Positions 1 to 10,094 are shown, numbered from the stretch's first letter. The stretch: 25,238 bases of DNA from Paenibacillus sp. JCM 18996 (GCA_001313085.1 BBFE01000054.1:1-25238); one strand, 5' to 3'. A program made the numbers and translations. The notes: generated by a model not told the origin, from the sequence alone.

Positions 1-68
1 TTTTTTTGCTTTTGGCATAAAAAAACTACATAAAAGACCATGATATCAAGTAATCCTGTGCTTTTGGC

Positions 69-1608
<1,540 letters not shown>

Positions 1609-1622
1609 AAGAAATGGTTACC

Positions 1623-1664
1623 AGACGAGACGGGGACTAATAAGTCCTTCGTCTTCTTTTTTTT
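1623..1664 (+). terminator. intrinsic terminator after guaB
   Basis: A GC-containing inverted repeat (AGACGA...GGGACT / AGTCC...TCGTCT) is followed by eight T at 1657-1664. It sits 15 bases past the guaB stop and insulates guaB from dacA. Confidence 0.85.
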
Positions 1665-1717
1665 GCTACCCCCCTGTGTACAATAAGTAAGCATAAAATC
1701 GCGGGGAGTGTATAAAT

Positions 1718-3021
1718 TTGAGCAGGTTTGGAATTGTAAAAAAAAGATATCTACCGTTTTAAGCGTAACTTTGTGCGTACAAGCAGTGAGCATGTTGGGG
1801 GCGGCTAAAAAATGTGCACGCTGCCGAATCGATAGATTTAAAGCTCGAGGTTAAATCGGCGATTCTGATGGAAGCCAGCACAGGCCAGGTGATTTACGAG
1901 AGCAATGCGGATGAAGCTTTGCCTCCCGCCAGTATGTCCAAAATGATGACGGAGTATCTTGTAATGGAAGGCATCAAAAGCGGCAAGCACAAATGGGACG
2001 AAACCGTGACGGCAACTAAATATGCCAAGGATGTAATCGGATCAGGAGGGTTAATAGCCGAAGGGGAGAAACTGTCGATTAAAGATATGTTCTCTGCCAT
2101 GTCCATTTATTCGGCAAATGATGCTTCGGTAGCTTTGGCCGAACATTATGGTGGAACGGAAGAAAAAATTTGCACAAATGATGAACGACAAAGCTAAAGA
2201 GCTGGGCTTGTCGGACAAGGCTCATTTCATTAATGCTACAGGTCTCACGCGTGCGGATATCGGTAAGTATGCTCCAGCCGGTATCCAGGGAGAAACGATG
2301 ATGACAGCCCGCGATGTCGCGACTCTGGCGTATCGCGTCCTTAAAGACCACAAGGAAGTGCTTGATTTTACAAAGATCACAAGCCAAAAAACTGCGTCCA
2401 AAAGATGCCACGCCGATGATTAACTGGAACTGGATGTTGGAAGGAAACAGCAATAATGTGAACTTTAAAAAAATATGCATATACCGGACTGGATGGGCTG
2501 AAAACAGGGCATACCGCAGAAGCGGGATTCTGCTTTACAGGTACGGCGGAGCGTAATGGAATGAGATTGATCAGCGTTGTGATGGGAACCCAGACGGAGC
2601 CCAAAAGATTCGAAGAAACGCGGAAGCTTCTAGACTATGGTTTTAACAATTATGAATTGAAGAAGATTCTAGACGCTAACTCTACTATAGAGGCGATGAA
2701 GACGGTGCCCGTTAAAAAAAGGGAAAGAAACGGAAGCTCCGATCGTAACTGAAACCCCGATTACTGTTGTAGGCAGAAAAGGTGCAAATATTACGCCGAA
2801 GATCACTGTACAGCCGGTGGACAGCAGCAAACTGCTTGCTCCGATCGAAAAGGGAAAAGTTCTGGCTATCGCAACGGTGGAATACGACGATAAGAAGCAA
2901 CAGGTCAACATGATTGCGTCCCAGAATGTGGAAAAAAAGGCGGATTTATCCGATTGTTTTTCCGAGGGATTAAAGACTTTTTTTGCCGGTTTATTGGGAC
3001 AAGTAAAAAAACAAGTTATAA
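1718..3021 (+). CDS. dacA: D-alanyl-D-alanine carboxypeptidase DacA (PBP5 type), nine frame breaks
   Basis: Low-molecular-weight penicillin-binding protein that removes the terminal D-Ala from peptidoglycan stem peptides outside the membrane. The start is TTG at 1718 after GGGGAG at 1703. Corrected, it opens with a signal peptide (KKISTVLSVTLCVQAVSMLG) ending at an AxA-like site, VHA/AES. The serine catalytic motifs are all present: SMSK (SxxK) near 1935, SAN (SxN) near 2112 and KTGHT near 2500. The C-terminus, corrected to FIRLFFRGIKDFFAGLLGQV, is an amphipathic membrane anchor typical of PBP5. The breaks fall at A/T runs near 1738, 1808, 2164, 2387, 2467, 2715, 2934, 2978 and 3005. Removing 11 surplus bases gives 430 aa, against 443 in B. 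subtilis. The precise stop depends on the last A-run: 3021 when corrected, 3065 as read. Confidence 0.94.
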
Positions 3022-3034
3022 TTTCCTTGATTAG

Positions 3035-3063
3035 TTGTATATTGGACAGGCTTCATGTAAAAT
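3035..3063 (+). promoter_or_regulatory. candidate promoter of pdxST
   Basis: TTGTAT at 3035-3040 and TAAAAT at 3058-3063 with a 17-base spacer, 78 bases ahead of pdxS. The -35 box is weak, so this is a candidate only. Confidence 0.4.
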
Positions 3064-3140
3064 AATTTTTTTAGAAGTTTTCGTAATTTACCCGGATATA
3101 AGAGCAGTTTATGTTATAGAAGTTCAGGAGGAATGGAACT

Positions 3141-4026
3141 ATGGAAACAGGAACATCCCGCGTTAAAAAAAAGGTATGGCCGAAATGCAAAAGGGCGGCG
3201 TTATCATGGACGTTATGAACGCCGAGCAAGCGAAGATCGCTGAAGCGTCCGGAGCATCTGCGGTTATGGCATTGGAAAGAGTACCTTCCGATATCCGCGC
3301 TGCCGGCGGCGTTGCCCGTATGGCGGATCCTACGATTGTGGAAGAGGTTATGAAGGTGGTCTCCATTCCCGTAATGGCTAAGGCGAGAATCGGCCATTAT
3401 GTGGAGGCTAAAGTGCTGGAATCTTTAGGTGTGGATTATCTGGATGAAAGTGAAGTGCTGACTCCGGCCGATGAAGTGTTTCATATCAACAAGCGTGATT
3501 TCACCGTCCCTTTCGTTTGCGGAGCCAAGGATCTTGGTGAAGCGCTTCGCCGTATTGCGGAAGGGGCATCGATGATCCGGACCAAAGGGGAACCGGGAAC
3601 CGGAAATATTGTCGAAGCTGTCCGTCATATGCGTGTCATTCTGGGACAAATCCGCAAGGTGCAATCCCTCGCACAGGATGAGCTTATGGCTGAAGCAAAA
3701 AAACCTTGGCGTGTCATACGAGCTGCTGCAGCAGGTGCATGAAACGGGCAAACTGCCTGTCGTTAACTTTGCGGCCGGTGGAGTAGCGACTCCTGCAGAC
3801 GCCGCTTTGATGATGCATTTGGGTGCGGATGGCGTGTTCGTCGGATCGGGTATTTTCAAATCGGAAAATCCTGAGAAGTTCGCCAAAGCCATCGTGGAAG
3901 CGACGACACACTACACAGATTATGCATTGATCGCTGAGCTGTCCAAAAAACCTGGGCGCCCCAATGAAAGGCATCGAGATTTCCAAATTGGGCGCTGCAG
4001 AGCGTATGCAGGACCGCGGCTGGTAA
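3141..4026 (+). CDS. pdxS: pyridoxal 5'-phosphate synthase, PdxS subunit (three frame breaks)
   Basis: Synthase subunit of the DXP-independent PLP pathway. It condenses ribose 5-phosphate, glyceraldehyde 3-phosphate and ammonia delivered by PdxT. ATG at 3141 follows AGGAGG at 3126-3131. The protein begins [20 protein letters not shown] and keeps the family signatures [33 protein letters not shown] and [16 protein letters not shown]. Frame breaks lie at A-runs near 3167 (8 for 6), 3697 (7 for 6) and 3946 (6 for 5). Repair gives 293 aa, against 294 in B. subtilis. pdxT follows after 27 bases, so the two form an operon. Confidence 0.97.
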
Positions 4027-4053
4027 ACCGTTCGTAGAAAAGGAAGGATTGCA

Positions 4054-4631
4054 ATGCAAATCGGAGTTCTGGCTCTACAGGCGCGGTAGCTGAACATATT
4101 CGGATGCTGGAGCTCGCGGGGGCCCAAGGAGTGGCTGTAAAAAAAGAACCGAGCAGCTGAAAGATCTCCAGGGACTCATTATCCCTGGGGGCGAAAGCAC
4201 CACGATCGGAAAGCTGATGAGAACCTACGGTTTTATGGATTCGATCAGAGAATTTTCAGAGCAAAAGAAACCTGTTTTCGGCACCTGTGCGGGAATGATT
4301 CTAATTGCGAAGGAAATCAGCGGACAAGACGAGGCTCATCTCAAGCTGATGGATATGAAGGTTGCAAGAAATGCATTTGGCCGGCAGCGGGAGAGCTTTG
4401 AAGCGGATTTGAAAGTGCAGGGCATTGACGATCTGGTAACAGCCGTATTTATCCGGGCTCCGCTCATTGAAAAAAGTCGGATCAGATGTTCAGGTACTGT
4501 CGGAGCATAACGGCCAAATGGTCGCAGCGAGACAAGATCATTTATTGGCCGCTTCTTTCCATCCGGAGCTGACGGAAGATTACAGGATGCATTCTTATTT
4601 TCTCGATATGGTGAAGCAGTACCAAGGGTAA
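4054..4631 (+). CDS. pdxT: pyridoxal 5'-phosphate synthase glutaminase subunit PdxT (three frame breaks)
   Basis: Class I glutamine amidotransferase that hydrolyses glutamine and channels ammonia to PdxS. ATG at 4054 follows AAGGAAGG. The triad regions are visible: the nucleophile Cys in FGTCAGM (about residue 80) and the His/Glu pair in SFHPELTED (about 170-172). The oxyanion segment PGGESTT is also intact. Frame breaks: a G lost near 4081 (LQGAV), two surplus A near 4139 (VKRTEQL), one surplus A near 4470. Corrected length is 191 aa (B. subtilis 196). It is the last gene of the pdxST operon, followed by a hairpin. Confidence 0.96.
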
Positions 4632-4648
4632 CGGATAAATCAAGATGG

Positions 4649-4689
4649 AAAGCACCTTAACCTTTACTGAAAGGACCTAGGGTGCTTTT
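4649..4689 (+). terminator. terminator-like hairpin between pdxT and serS
   Basis: AAAGCACC (4649-4656) pairs with GGTGCTTT (4681-4688), and an inner CCTTT/AAAGG stem with an ACTG loop lies inside it. Only four T follow, so termination may be partial. I looked for T-box features because serS follows, but the conserved T-box core is absent. Confidence 0.6.
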
Positions 4690-4724
4690 GCGATAAACTA
4701 TTTCCCTTTTGGGAGGGGTCTTTG

Positions 4725-6009
<1,285 letters not shown>

Positions 6010-6012
6010 CCC

Positions 6013-6042
6013 TTGTACTCAAGGGCTTCGATATGATACAAT
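6013..6042 (+). promoter_or_regulatory. candidate promoter of tRNA-Ser
   Basis: An extended -10 (TGATACAAT, -10 at 6037-6042) lies 18 bases after a weak -35 TTGTAC at 6013-6018. The -35 falls inside an 8-bp inverted repeat (6008-6027) that overlaps the serS stop. Two more inverted repeats occur in the predicted leader: GTCACCGTGAC at 6050-6060 and AATGTTCC/GGAACATT at 6062-6081. Confidence 0.45.
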
Positions 6043-6083
6043 GCTCTTTGTCACCGTGACGAATGTTCCTTGTGGAACATTTT

Positions 6084-6170
6084 GGAGAGGTGGTCGAGTG
6101 GTTTAAGGCAGCGGTCTTGAAAACCGCCGTAGGGGTGACTCTACCGTGGGTTCGAATCCCACCCTCTCCG
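6084..6170 (+). tRNA. tRNA-Ser(UGA)
   Basis: A complete class II tRNA. The acceptor stem is GGAGAGG (6084-6090) with CCTCTCC (6163-6169) and discriminator G6170. The anticodon loop CTTGAAA has anticodon TGA at 6118-6120. There is a long variable arm, and the T-loop TTCGAAT is intact. CCA is not encoded. Its 3' end is repeated at 8958-8987 (see the direct repeat entry). Confidence 0.97.
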
Positions 6171-6172
6171 TA
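6143..6172 (+). repeat. left copy of 30-bp direct repeat from tRNA-Ser 3' end (att-like)
   Basis: The last 28 bases of tRNA-Ser plus two flanking bases recur at 8958-8987 with one mismatch (C to T in the T-loop). Exact repetition of a tRNA 3' end at the far side of an AT-rich block of unknown genes is the usual footprint of site-specific integration into a tRNA gene. The element role is inference; no integrase was found. Confidence 0.6.
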
Positions 6173-6213
6173 CCTGAATAAAAAAAACGCCCGTACGTAA
6201 AGGTGTACGACTG

Positions 6214-6256
6214 AAACGCACTGACTGTTGAACAAGCGGTCTGGTGCGTTTTTTTT
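6214..6256 (+). terminator. intrinsic terminator downstream of tRNA-Ser
   Basis: AAACGCAC at 6214-6221 pairs with GTGCGTTT at 6244-6251, and the T-run continues to 6256. It ends the serS/tRNA-Ser region. Confidence 0.75.
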
Positions 6257-6312
6257 GTTTTCATGACCGTTGGACTAGACTAATTCGATCTTCTATATCG
6301 GAGGTAAGTTCA

Positions 6313-6490
6313 ATGAGTGAGAATGCCTTGAAAACAGGACGAAAACGGGGACAACGGAGGAACAATATTGACGTACCACAGCGGCTTCTAGACCGCCTGA
6401 CTCCGATTTCTCTACATAACAGCAATTGTCATTACTTTACTAACTACAGCACTAGAAATAAGATTAACAAGTAAACATTTTAGAACTTAG
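6313..6490 (+). CDS. small basic single-pass membrane protein, unknown (one frame break)
   Basis: ATG at 6313 follows GGAGGT at 6300-6305. As read, the frame gives 53 residues ending at 6474. Changing frame near 6405-6412 instead gives a hydrophobic segment, LYITAIVITLLTTALEI, ending at 6490 right at the base of a terminator. I prefer this version: a ~59-aa protein with a very basic N-terminal half (GRKRGQRRNN) and one membrane helix. Function is not recognised. Part of its DNA (6383-6401) resembles 6608-6626 at 16 of 19 bases. It is the first gene inside the tRNA-Ser-bounded island. Confidence 0.5.
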
Positions 6491-6513
6491 CCGTTATTGG
6501 CTGGGTTTTTTTT
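6484..6513 (+). terminator. intrinsic terminator
   Basis: AACTTAGCC (6484-6492) pairs over nine positions, two of them G-U, with GGCTGGGTT (6499-6507) around a GTTATT loop. A T-run extends to 6513. It overlaps the stop of the preceding small gene. Confidence 0.85.
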
Positions 6514-6593
6514 GTTAGCGGCGGTGCGGAGTCAAGTGCCTGTATGAGCATTTCTAGACCTGTTAGGGTGTATTTCCGTATTAGACGAAGAAA

Positions 6594-6620
6594 ACGTGGC
6601 TCTGAATGGCTTCTAGGCGG
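6594..6620 (+). repeat. 27-bp near-repeat shared with 8894-8920
   Basis: The two copies match at 24 of 27 bases (ACGTGGCTnTGAATGGCTTn and on). The second copy is the 5' half of the degenerate tRNA-Ser at the island's right end. A shorter related stretch lies at 6383-6401. The repeats suggest recombination or sequence copying inside the island. Confidence 0.55.
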
Positions 6621-6787
6621 TCTGACGTTATAACGTATGGGGGATGGTTTACACCAATTGATGATGTATCGTTCACAGTTAACCCCGATAGAACTTCCAC
6701 TCCCACCATCGAAGAGTTATTTCTACTAAAAAAGGAAGTAATAACAAACTTATCGAAATGTGTAATCGAATTGTATGGAGTATTTAA
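6606..6787 (+). CDS. hypothetical protein, short, uncertain frame
   Basis: An open frame starts at ATG 6606, just after an in-frame TGA. It encodes a segment with protein-like composition (YGGWFTPIDDVSFTVNPDR). There is no good ribosome binding site. As read it runs to 6881 and overlaps the next gene. If the A-run near 6727 is over-counted like others here, it stops before the next gene's ribosome binding site (6787 if two surplus A; about 44 aa if one). No family is recognised. It could equally be a decayed gene or the front of the next one. Confidence 0.3.
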
Positions 6788-6814
6788 TTGTTCTGTGTTT
6801 GGGGAGGGTGTATT

Positions 6815-7332
6815 ATGCTTGGTAAATTTATGGTTGGTGACATTTTTTTTCCGCATGAGAGTAATTTGTCGTCGTGGATAGTCATAGTTGCAATGATGTT
6901 AAACGACATTGTTCTCTCCACGAGTTCGCTTGAAAAAAATTTTGGACGATAATGAAGCGACAAAGATTGGTGAGAGATTGTATTGGTTTCGTTTAGCCAG
7001 CTCCCATTATCGTGAGGGGATAAAATATCTTGTAGAAACCCATACAAAACCTTATGTAGTTCAGTTTGTGTGTGAACTTTCTGTAGAGGTACAAGAGGCG
7101 TACAAAATGATTTTGGATAATTCATCAAAACCCGATGAATCAACGTTATTTGGAAAAGATGTGGTTTCCACAAGGAATTTAACATTCCATTATCCTTGCC
7201 GTTCAGATGTAAAAAAATGCTCTTGAGAAAATGGCGGATACTGAAGGTTCAATCGCCTTTAATGGTACATTAGTAGGAGTTATTATAAGGGCTTCTTTAA
7301 ACTTAATTGAGGAACAGATAAACGAAAGTTAA
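6815..7332 (+). CDS. hypothetical protein, ~170 aa (two or three indels)
   Basis: ATG at 6815 follows GGGGAGGG at 6801-6808. With surplus bases removed at the T-run near 6844 and the A-runs near 6935 and 7211, one continuous frame of about 170 residues ends at 7332. An early hydrophobic helix (LSSWIVIVAMMLNDIVL) is followed by mostly helical sequence with the stretch ERLYWFRLASSHYREGIKYL. I do not recognise the family. Composition is AT-rich compared with the flanking housekeeping genes, in keeping with acquired DNA. If the T-run were truly six, this frame would fuse to the upstream one; the strong start signal argues against that. Confidence 0.6.
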
Positions 7333-7394
7333 TCAACGGATATGGGAGGGGGATAATACCAATCAGACCATCTGGTTCAAATAACCCCGTAACA

Positions 7395-7634
7395 CCTGCA
7401 CTTCCAAGACCTCTCATATTCATCATGTTGCTGTTTTTTTACGAAGTCAATTATAAGGATGGCAATCTTGATTATTCCAATCATGTAAAGGATAACGATT
7501 CAATCGGAGCAGATTGGATAGACATAAGTTTGCTTAACGATGATAATTCGTCACCACTTGTTTTGGACGCTATAACTTGGTTAAAAAAAGAAATTATTTA
7601 TTATCAGGTTTACGAAGATTGGACGAATGGGTAG
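7395..7634 (+). pseudogene. 5'-truncated Nudix hydrolase fragment
   Basis: If one T is removed from the run near 7433, the frame reads SHIHHVAVFYEVNYKDGNLD, then DSIGADWIDIS and SPLVLDAITWL. That is the C-terminal half of a Nudix hydrolase: the HHVAVFYEV strand, the DSxGAxW block and the SPLVxxAIxWL helix. The Nudix box itself, which should lie upstream, is absent; in-frame stops appear near 7380 and the preceding gene ends at 7332. I therefore call it a truncated remnant. The family assignment rests on pattern memory, not on a search. Confidence 0.55.
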
Positions 7635-7713
7635 TTAAATAAAACATGGAATTTATCAAGTCAAGGATTAAGTTTCTTTACCCTAAAGTGAAATCGATTG
7701 TATATTGTTACTG

Positions 7714-7914
7714 TTACCGCACAATGTCCTGCAGTTGACGGCGTAAGTTGTCCAGCTGGTGACGGTCAAGCTGTCCGCCCCAAGTTGCAAAGAAGGGAGA
7801 ATCATTACAATGGATTTCTTTTTTCTTTAGACTTGTGCTTTTAATATAATCCACTCTGGCATTGGCTGGCAGGGATTTTTTTTCATCAAAATCCCACTTA
7901 ACACCATCCCCAGC
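7714..7914 (-). pseudogene. C-terminal fragment of an unknown protein
   Basis: On the minus strand an open frame of 66 codons ends at 7714 and is blocked upstream by TAG at 7915-7917, with no suitable start. It encodes WDFDEKKSLPANARVDYIKS and later an amphipathic helix LDRHQLDNLRRQLQDIV, which looks like true coding sequence. No start or ribosome binding site is visible, so it is probably the tail of a deleted gene. I do not recognise the family. Confidence 0.35.
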
Positions 7915-7938
7915 CTACTAATTAGCAACAGGTGATTC

Positions 7939-8430
7939 CTAATTGAGAATTAAGTATTTGCTGTCCCTTTTTTTAATAAACCACAAATAGTAACAAAGAG
8001 TTATAATGTCGAAAAGTAACATGGATAACCAAGACCAATACCATTCCCAACTAATATACTTGATAAGATTAGTGTATCGTTCAATTAACACTTCCCCTAT
8101 GGTAATTGCTGTTGGAAACAGAGCAAACCAACCAATCTTAAGCCATATTGATTTTCGGAAAGGGAACCGTAGAACGAATATGATACAAACTGCAGGGTAA
8201 ATAAAGTACTCGAACGAAAAAAACTGGTTGCTGTTGCAGTTTGAAACTCCCTGACTGGATATTCAATCAAGTGGGATTCAACAATTAACAACCCCGTCAA
8301 CCATGTTAAGACCTGCTTGAACAAAAAACAATACATGTGCTTCCCGAATCTTATCCCTTGGAGTGAAAAGAATAAGAAGCAATATGGTTACAACCCATGC
8401 TGAGATTAGAATTATTCTGTCTAAAAGCAT
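7939..8430 (-). CDS. CBO0543-family integral membrane protein (two frame breaks)
   Basis: ATG at 8430 is preceded on the minus strand by AGGAG at the right spacing. Corrected at the runs near 8326 and 8219, it gives 162 residues, the usual size of this Bacillus/Paenibacillus family. Typical features are the MLLDRIILISAWVVTILLLI first helix, the FTPRDKIREA loop, KQVLTWLTGLLIVE, the LIEYPVREF block, EYFIYP and a final WYWSWLSMLLFDIITLCYYL helix ending in a basic tail. About four to five membrane helices are expected. The family's function is not established to my knowledge. It lies 11 bases downstream of another minus-strand gene, so the two are likely co-transcribed. Confidence 0.8.
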
Positions 8431-8441
8431 TAATGATGCTC

Positions 8442-8763
8442 CTATTTCGAAGTTATTGCCTTAATATTTCCAAACATTAAAGCAGATAAACGTGAAGCAC
8501 CAATCTTTGCGTTAATACTCAATTCCTCTTTAGTCCGGTACACCTGTTCCCGCAGATGTACGTACCAAGTAGGCATCCTTTTCCTTTACCGAGATATGGT
8601 CATTATATTCTGCAACTCTCGGACAGGCAATCCCGTCAGCACTTGGACATTACCTTTCAGCGGCAACAGTATTTCAATTCGAAAAGGTAAGTCACATTTG
8701 TATGGCTAATTCTCTTGTCGTTCCTCTAATGGGAACGATATTTCTATAAAAGAGCAGTTTCAT
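8442..8763 (-). CDS. hypothetical protein, ~107 aa (about three frame breaks)
   Basis: Joining three minus-strand frames gives one protein that starts MKLLFYRNIVPIRGTTREL, continues EILLPLKGNVQVLTGLPVRE and ISVKEKDAYLVRTSAGTGVP, and ends KEELSINAKIGASRLSALMF plus ten residues. The breaks needed are near 8690, 8599 and 8538, all single-base changes. Each segment looks coding, and the stop lies just ahead of the CBO0543 gene's ribosome binding site. The C-terminal piece resembles a helix-turn-helix (ELxxxAxIxxSxLSxL), but this is weak. The start has no strong ribosome binding site. The family is not recognised. Confidence 0.45.
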
Positions 8764-8783
8764 CCAAAGCAGATCGCCCCGAC

Positions 8784-8815
8784 AAGCATCATATCATACG
8801 ATGGTGCTTTTTTTT
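8784..8815 (+). terminator. intrinsic terminator, plus-strand orientation
   Basis: AAGCATCAT (8784-8792) pairs with ATGGTGCTT (8801-8809), and the T-run reaches 8815. No plus-strand gene lies directly upstream, so it may be a leftover from a gene lost from the island. Confidence 0.7.
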
Positions 8816-8887
8816 GCCTTGGAGCGGATCTTAAAGGGTTTCTATGGGCGGCTTCTTAAGCCTGAAAGGGCATTTATCGAATTAGAA

Positions 8888-8985
8888 GGAGATACGTGGC
8901 TATGAATGGCTTGTAGGCGTTGGCAGCGGTCTTGAAAACCACCGTGTCTTTGCGGGCACCGTGGGTTTGAATCCCACCCTCTCCG
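8888..8985 (+). pseudogene. degenerate second tRNA-Ser(UGA)
   Basis: Bases 8922-8940 are identical to the intact tRNA-Ser anticodon arm region, including TGA. 8958-8985 matches its 3' end with one mismatch. The variable arm differs in sequence but still pairs (GTGTC with GGCAC), so it derives from a different, once functional tRNA-Ser rather than a copy of 6084-6170. Decay signs: an A-C mismatch in the anticodon stem, TTTGAAT for TTCGAAT in the T-loop, and a 5' half about 11 bases too long with only five acceptor pairs (GGAGA with TCTCC). A terminator follows. The 5' half is the 27-bp stretch also found at 6594-6620. Confidence 0.7.
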
Positions 8986-8987
8986 TA
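8958..8987 (+). repeat. right copy of 30-bp direct repeat (att-like)
   Basis: Twenty-nine of 30 bases match 6143-6172. With the left copy it encloses about 2.8 kb of small unknown, truncated and frame-broken genes. This is the likely right boundary of the integrated island. Confidence 0.6.
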
Positions 8988-8993
8988 GAGCGA

Positions 8994-9020
8994 AAGGGAG
9001 CGAGAAATCGCTCCTTTTTT
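8994..9020 (+). terminator. intrinsic terminator after the degenerate tRNA-Ser
   Basis: GGAGCGA (8997-9003), GAAA tetraloop, TCGCTCC (9008-9014), then six T. This is a strong stem, and it suggests that the adjacent tRNA-Ser copy was once a transcription unit. Confidence 0.85.
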
Positions 9021-9151
9021 GCGTTGCGGGGAAGGGTATTGGAGGAGTAGCGGTTCGTCGGAGACTAGTCTAGAGCATTTTTTTACAACGGTTTTAAAAA
9101 ACAAATTTGAAACGGGTTCAGGACAGGGTGTCCCTCGGGATACAGCTGGCT

Positions 9152-9189
9152 AAAAAAAAGGCATACCCGGAAATGGAGGCTTTCCAGGG
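9152..9189 (-). terminator. terminator of the 9208-9935 hydrolase gene
   Basis: Read on the minus strand, CCTGGAAA pairs with TTTCCGGG around a seven-base loop. Six bases later comes a run of eight T (plus-strand A at 9152-9159). It lies about 20 bases beyond the stop at 9208. Confidence 0.65.
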
Positions 9190-9207
9190 CTAACCTGCTT
9201 TTGCTTG

Positions 9208-9935
9208 TCAATGGGAGCCGCAGGGCGTTTTAATGGAGGGGCAGAGTTTTTTCGTCATCAATCCGGATTCATGTAAAAGTTTATGGAGGATTTTCACCTG
9301 GAACTTTACTCGGTCAGCTAAAGGAAGGCTCCAGCACGTCTCCACGGTGATGGCTTTTGATTTTAACAGGCGGAATGCCGCGGTGCGACCCGATCCTGGT
9401 AATGCGCTCACACGTAAGTTAAAGTATCTTTCACTTTGGTCGATGGAACGATTTATCTGCTCCACAATTCGCCTGGCTGCAGGGATCGCCTTGCTTCCGG
9501 GATTTAGAATCAGCGTTTGTCCCAGAACCTTGGAATTTATGTTGGATAATCCGTTCGCTTCATGCAGATCAATATACCAGGACGGATGGAAGCGCTTTGT
9601 TAACCGAAATAACGCGGCTGAAAGCGGGTGACGCGCCGTATCGTTTGTTTTGCTCGGGAAGGTCCGATTCAAATCGGGAATACCTCTGATCTTCCGATGA
9701 TATGCGTGTTGGTTGACAATGGGGACGATTATTAAAATACCGTTGTGAATCCGGAGGTCCCCTTTTTTTTCATCATATCTAATAGTTTATTCGCCGCGAG
9801 GATGCCTGCTTTTTTTCATTGCCATGAATACCTGCCGTGACCAATACTGTGTTTCCCTTAGACTTTCCCCTGATGATGTAATAGGATGTTTCGAACTTTT
9901 TTATCTTTCGCTAATCTGTGTTTTGTTAGGGTCAA
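9208..9935 (-). CDS. zinc hydrolase of the succinylglutamate desuccinylase/aspartoacylase (AstE/AspA, M14-like) family, three frame breaks
   Basis: TTG start at 9935 with GGAGGTGA seven bases upstream on the minus strand. After removal of surplus bases at the runs near 9892, 9811 and 9769 the product is 240 aa. The zinc site is recognisable: GIHGNE (HxxE) in the N-terminal part and DLHEA supplying the second His. TVETC near the C-terminus holds the likely catalytic Glu. NGILIIVPIVN and GIPDLNRTFP are typical of the fold. Members deacylate N-acyl amino acids or cleave small amide bonds; the substrate cannot be told here. The protein is short and probably cytoplasmic, with no signal peptide. 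It has its own terminator. The only intact stretch as read is the last 155 residues. Confidence 0.8.
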
Positions 9936-9986
9936 AATGAAGTCACCTCCCGGATAAACTAAAGTATGATGAGAATTTTGTGATGG

Positions 9987-10037
9987 CTATGGACTAATCA
10001 ATTAAAATTTCTATTAGAAATACCTAATTATCCATAG
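9987..10037. repeat. nested inverted repeats upstream of the hydrolase gene
   Basis: CTATGGA (9987-9993) and TCCATAG (10031-10037) form an outer inverted repeat around a perfect 7+1+7 palindrome, ATTTCTATTAGAAAT, at 10007-10021. The site lies about 50 bases upstream of the hydrolase start, in the promoter region, so an operator is possible. No protein can be assigned. Confidence 0.5.
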
Positions 10038-10042
10038 ACAGC

Positions 10043-10086
10043 AAAAAAAGAAACGACGGTCCGGAGTTAGAGGCGGTCGTTTCTTT
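10043..10086 (-). terminator. strong terminator of the 10095-10315 gene
   Basis: An 11-bp perfect stem (AAAGAAACGAC 10047-10057 with GTCGTTTCTTT 10076-10086) is followed on the minus strand by a run of seven T. It begins about nine bases past the stop of the small minus-strand gene, supporting that gene as real. Confidence 0.8.
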
Positions 10087-10094
10087 GTGGGACA

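Noticed and set aside
3160..3175. Programmed frameshift or transcriptional slippage at A-runs
   Set aside because: The same kind of break occurs in almost every gene, at A, T, C and G runs and with both gains and losses, which fits base-calling error.
4632..4724. T-box riboswitch ahead of serS
   Set aside because: The hairpin is too short, and the conserved T-box core and specifier domain are missing; it is better read as the pdxT terminator.
7342..7424. Possible start of the 7425-7634 gene giving a Pro-rich N-terminus
   Set aside because: That frame depends on the T-run being exact; correcting the run puts the downstream part in a Nudix frame and leaves this stretch unexplained.
9233..9631. 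132-codon plus-strand frame
   Set aside because: Antisense to the zinc hydrolase, whose minus-strand frame carries the conserved HxxE, DLHE and TVET motifs.
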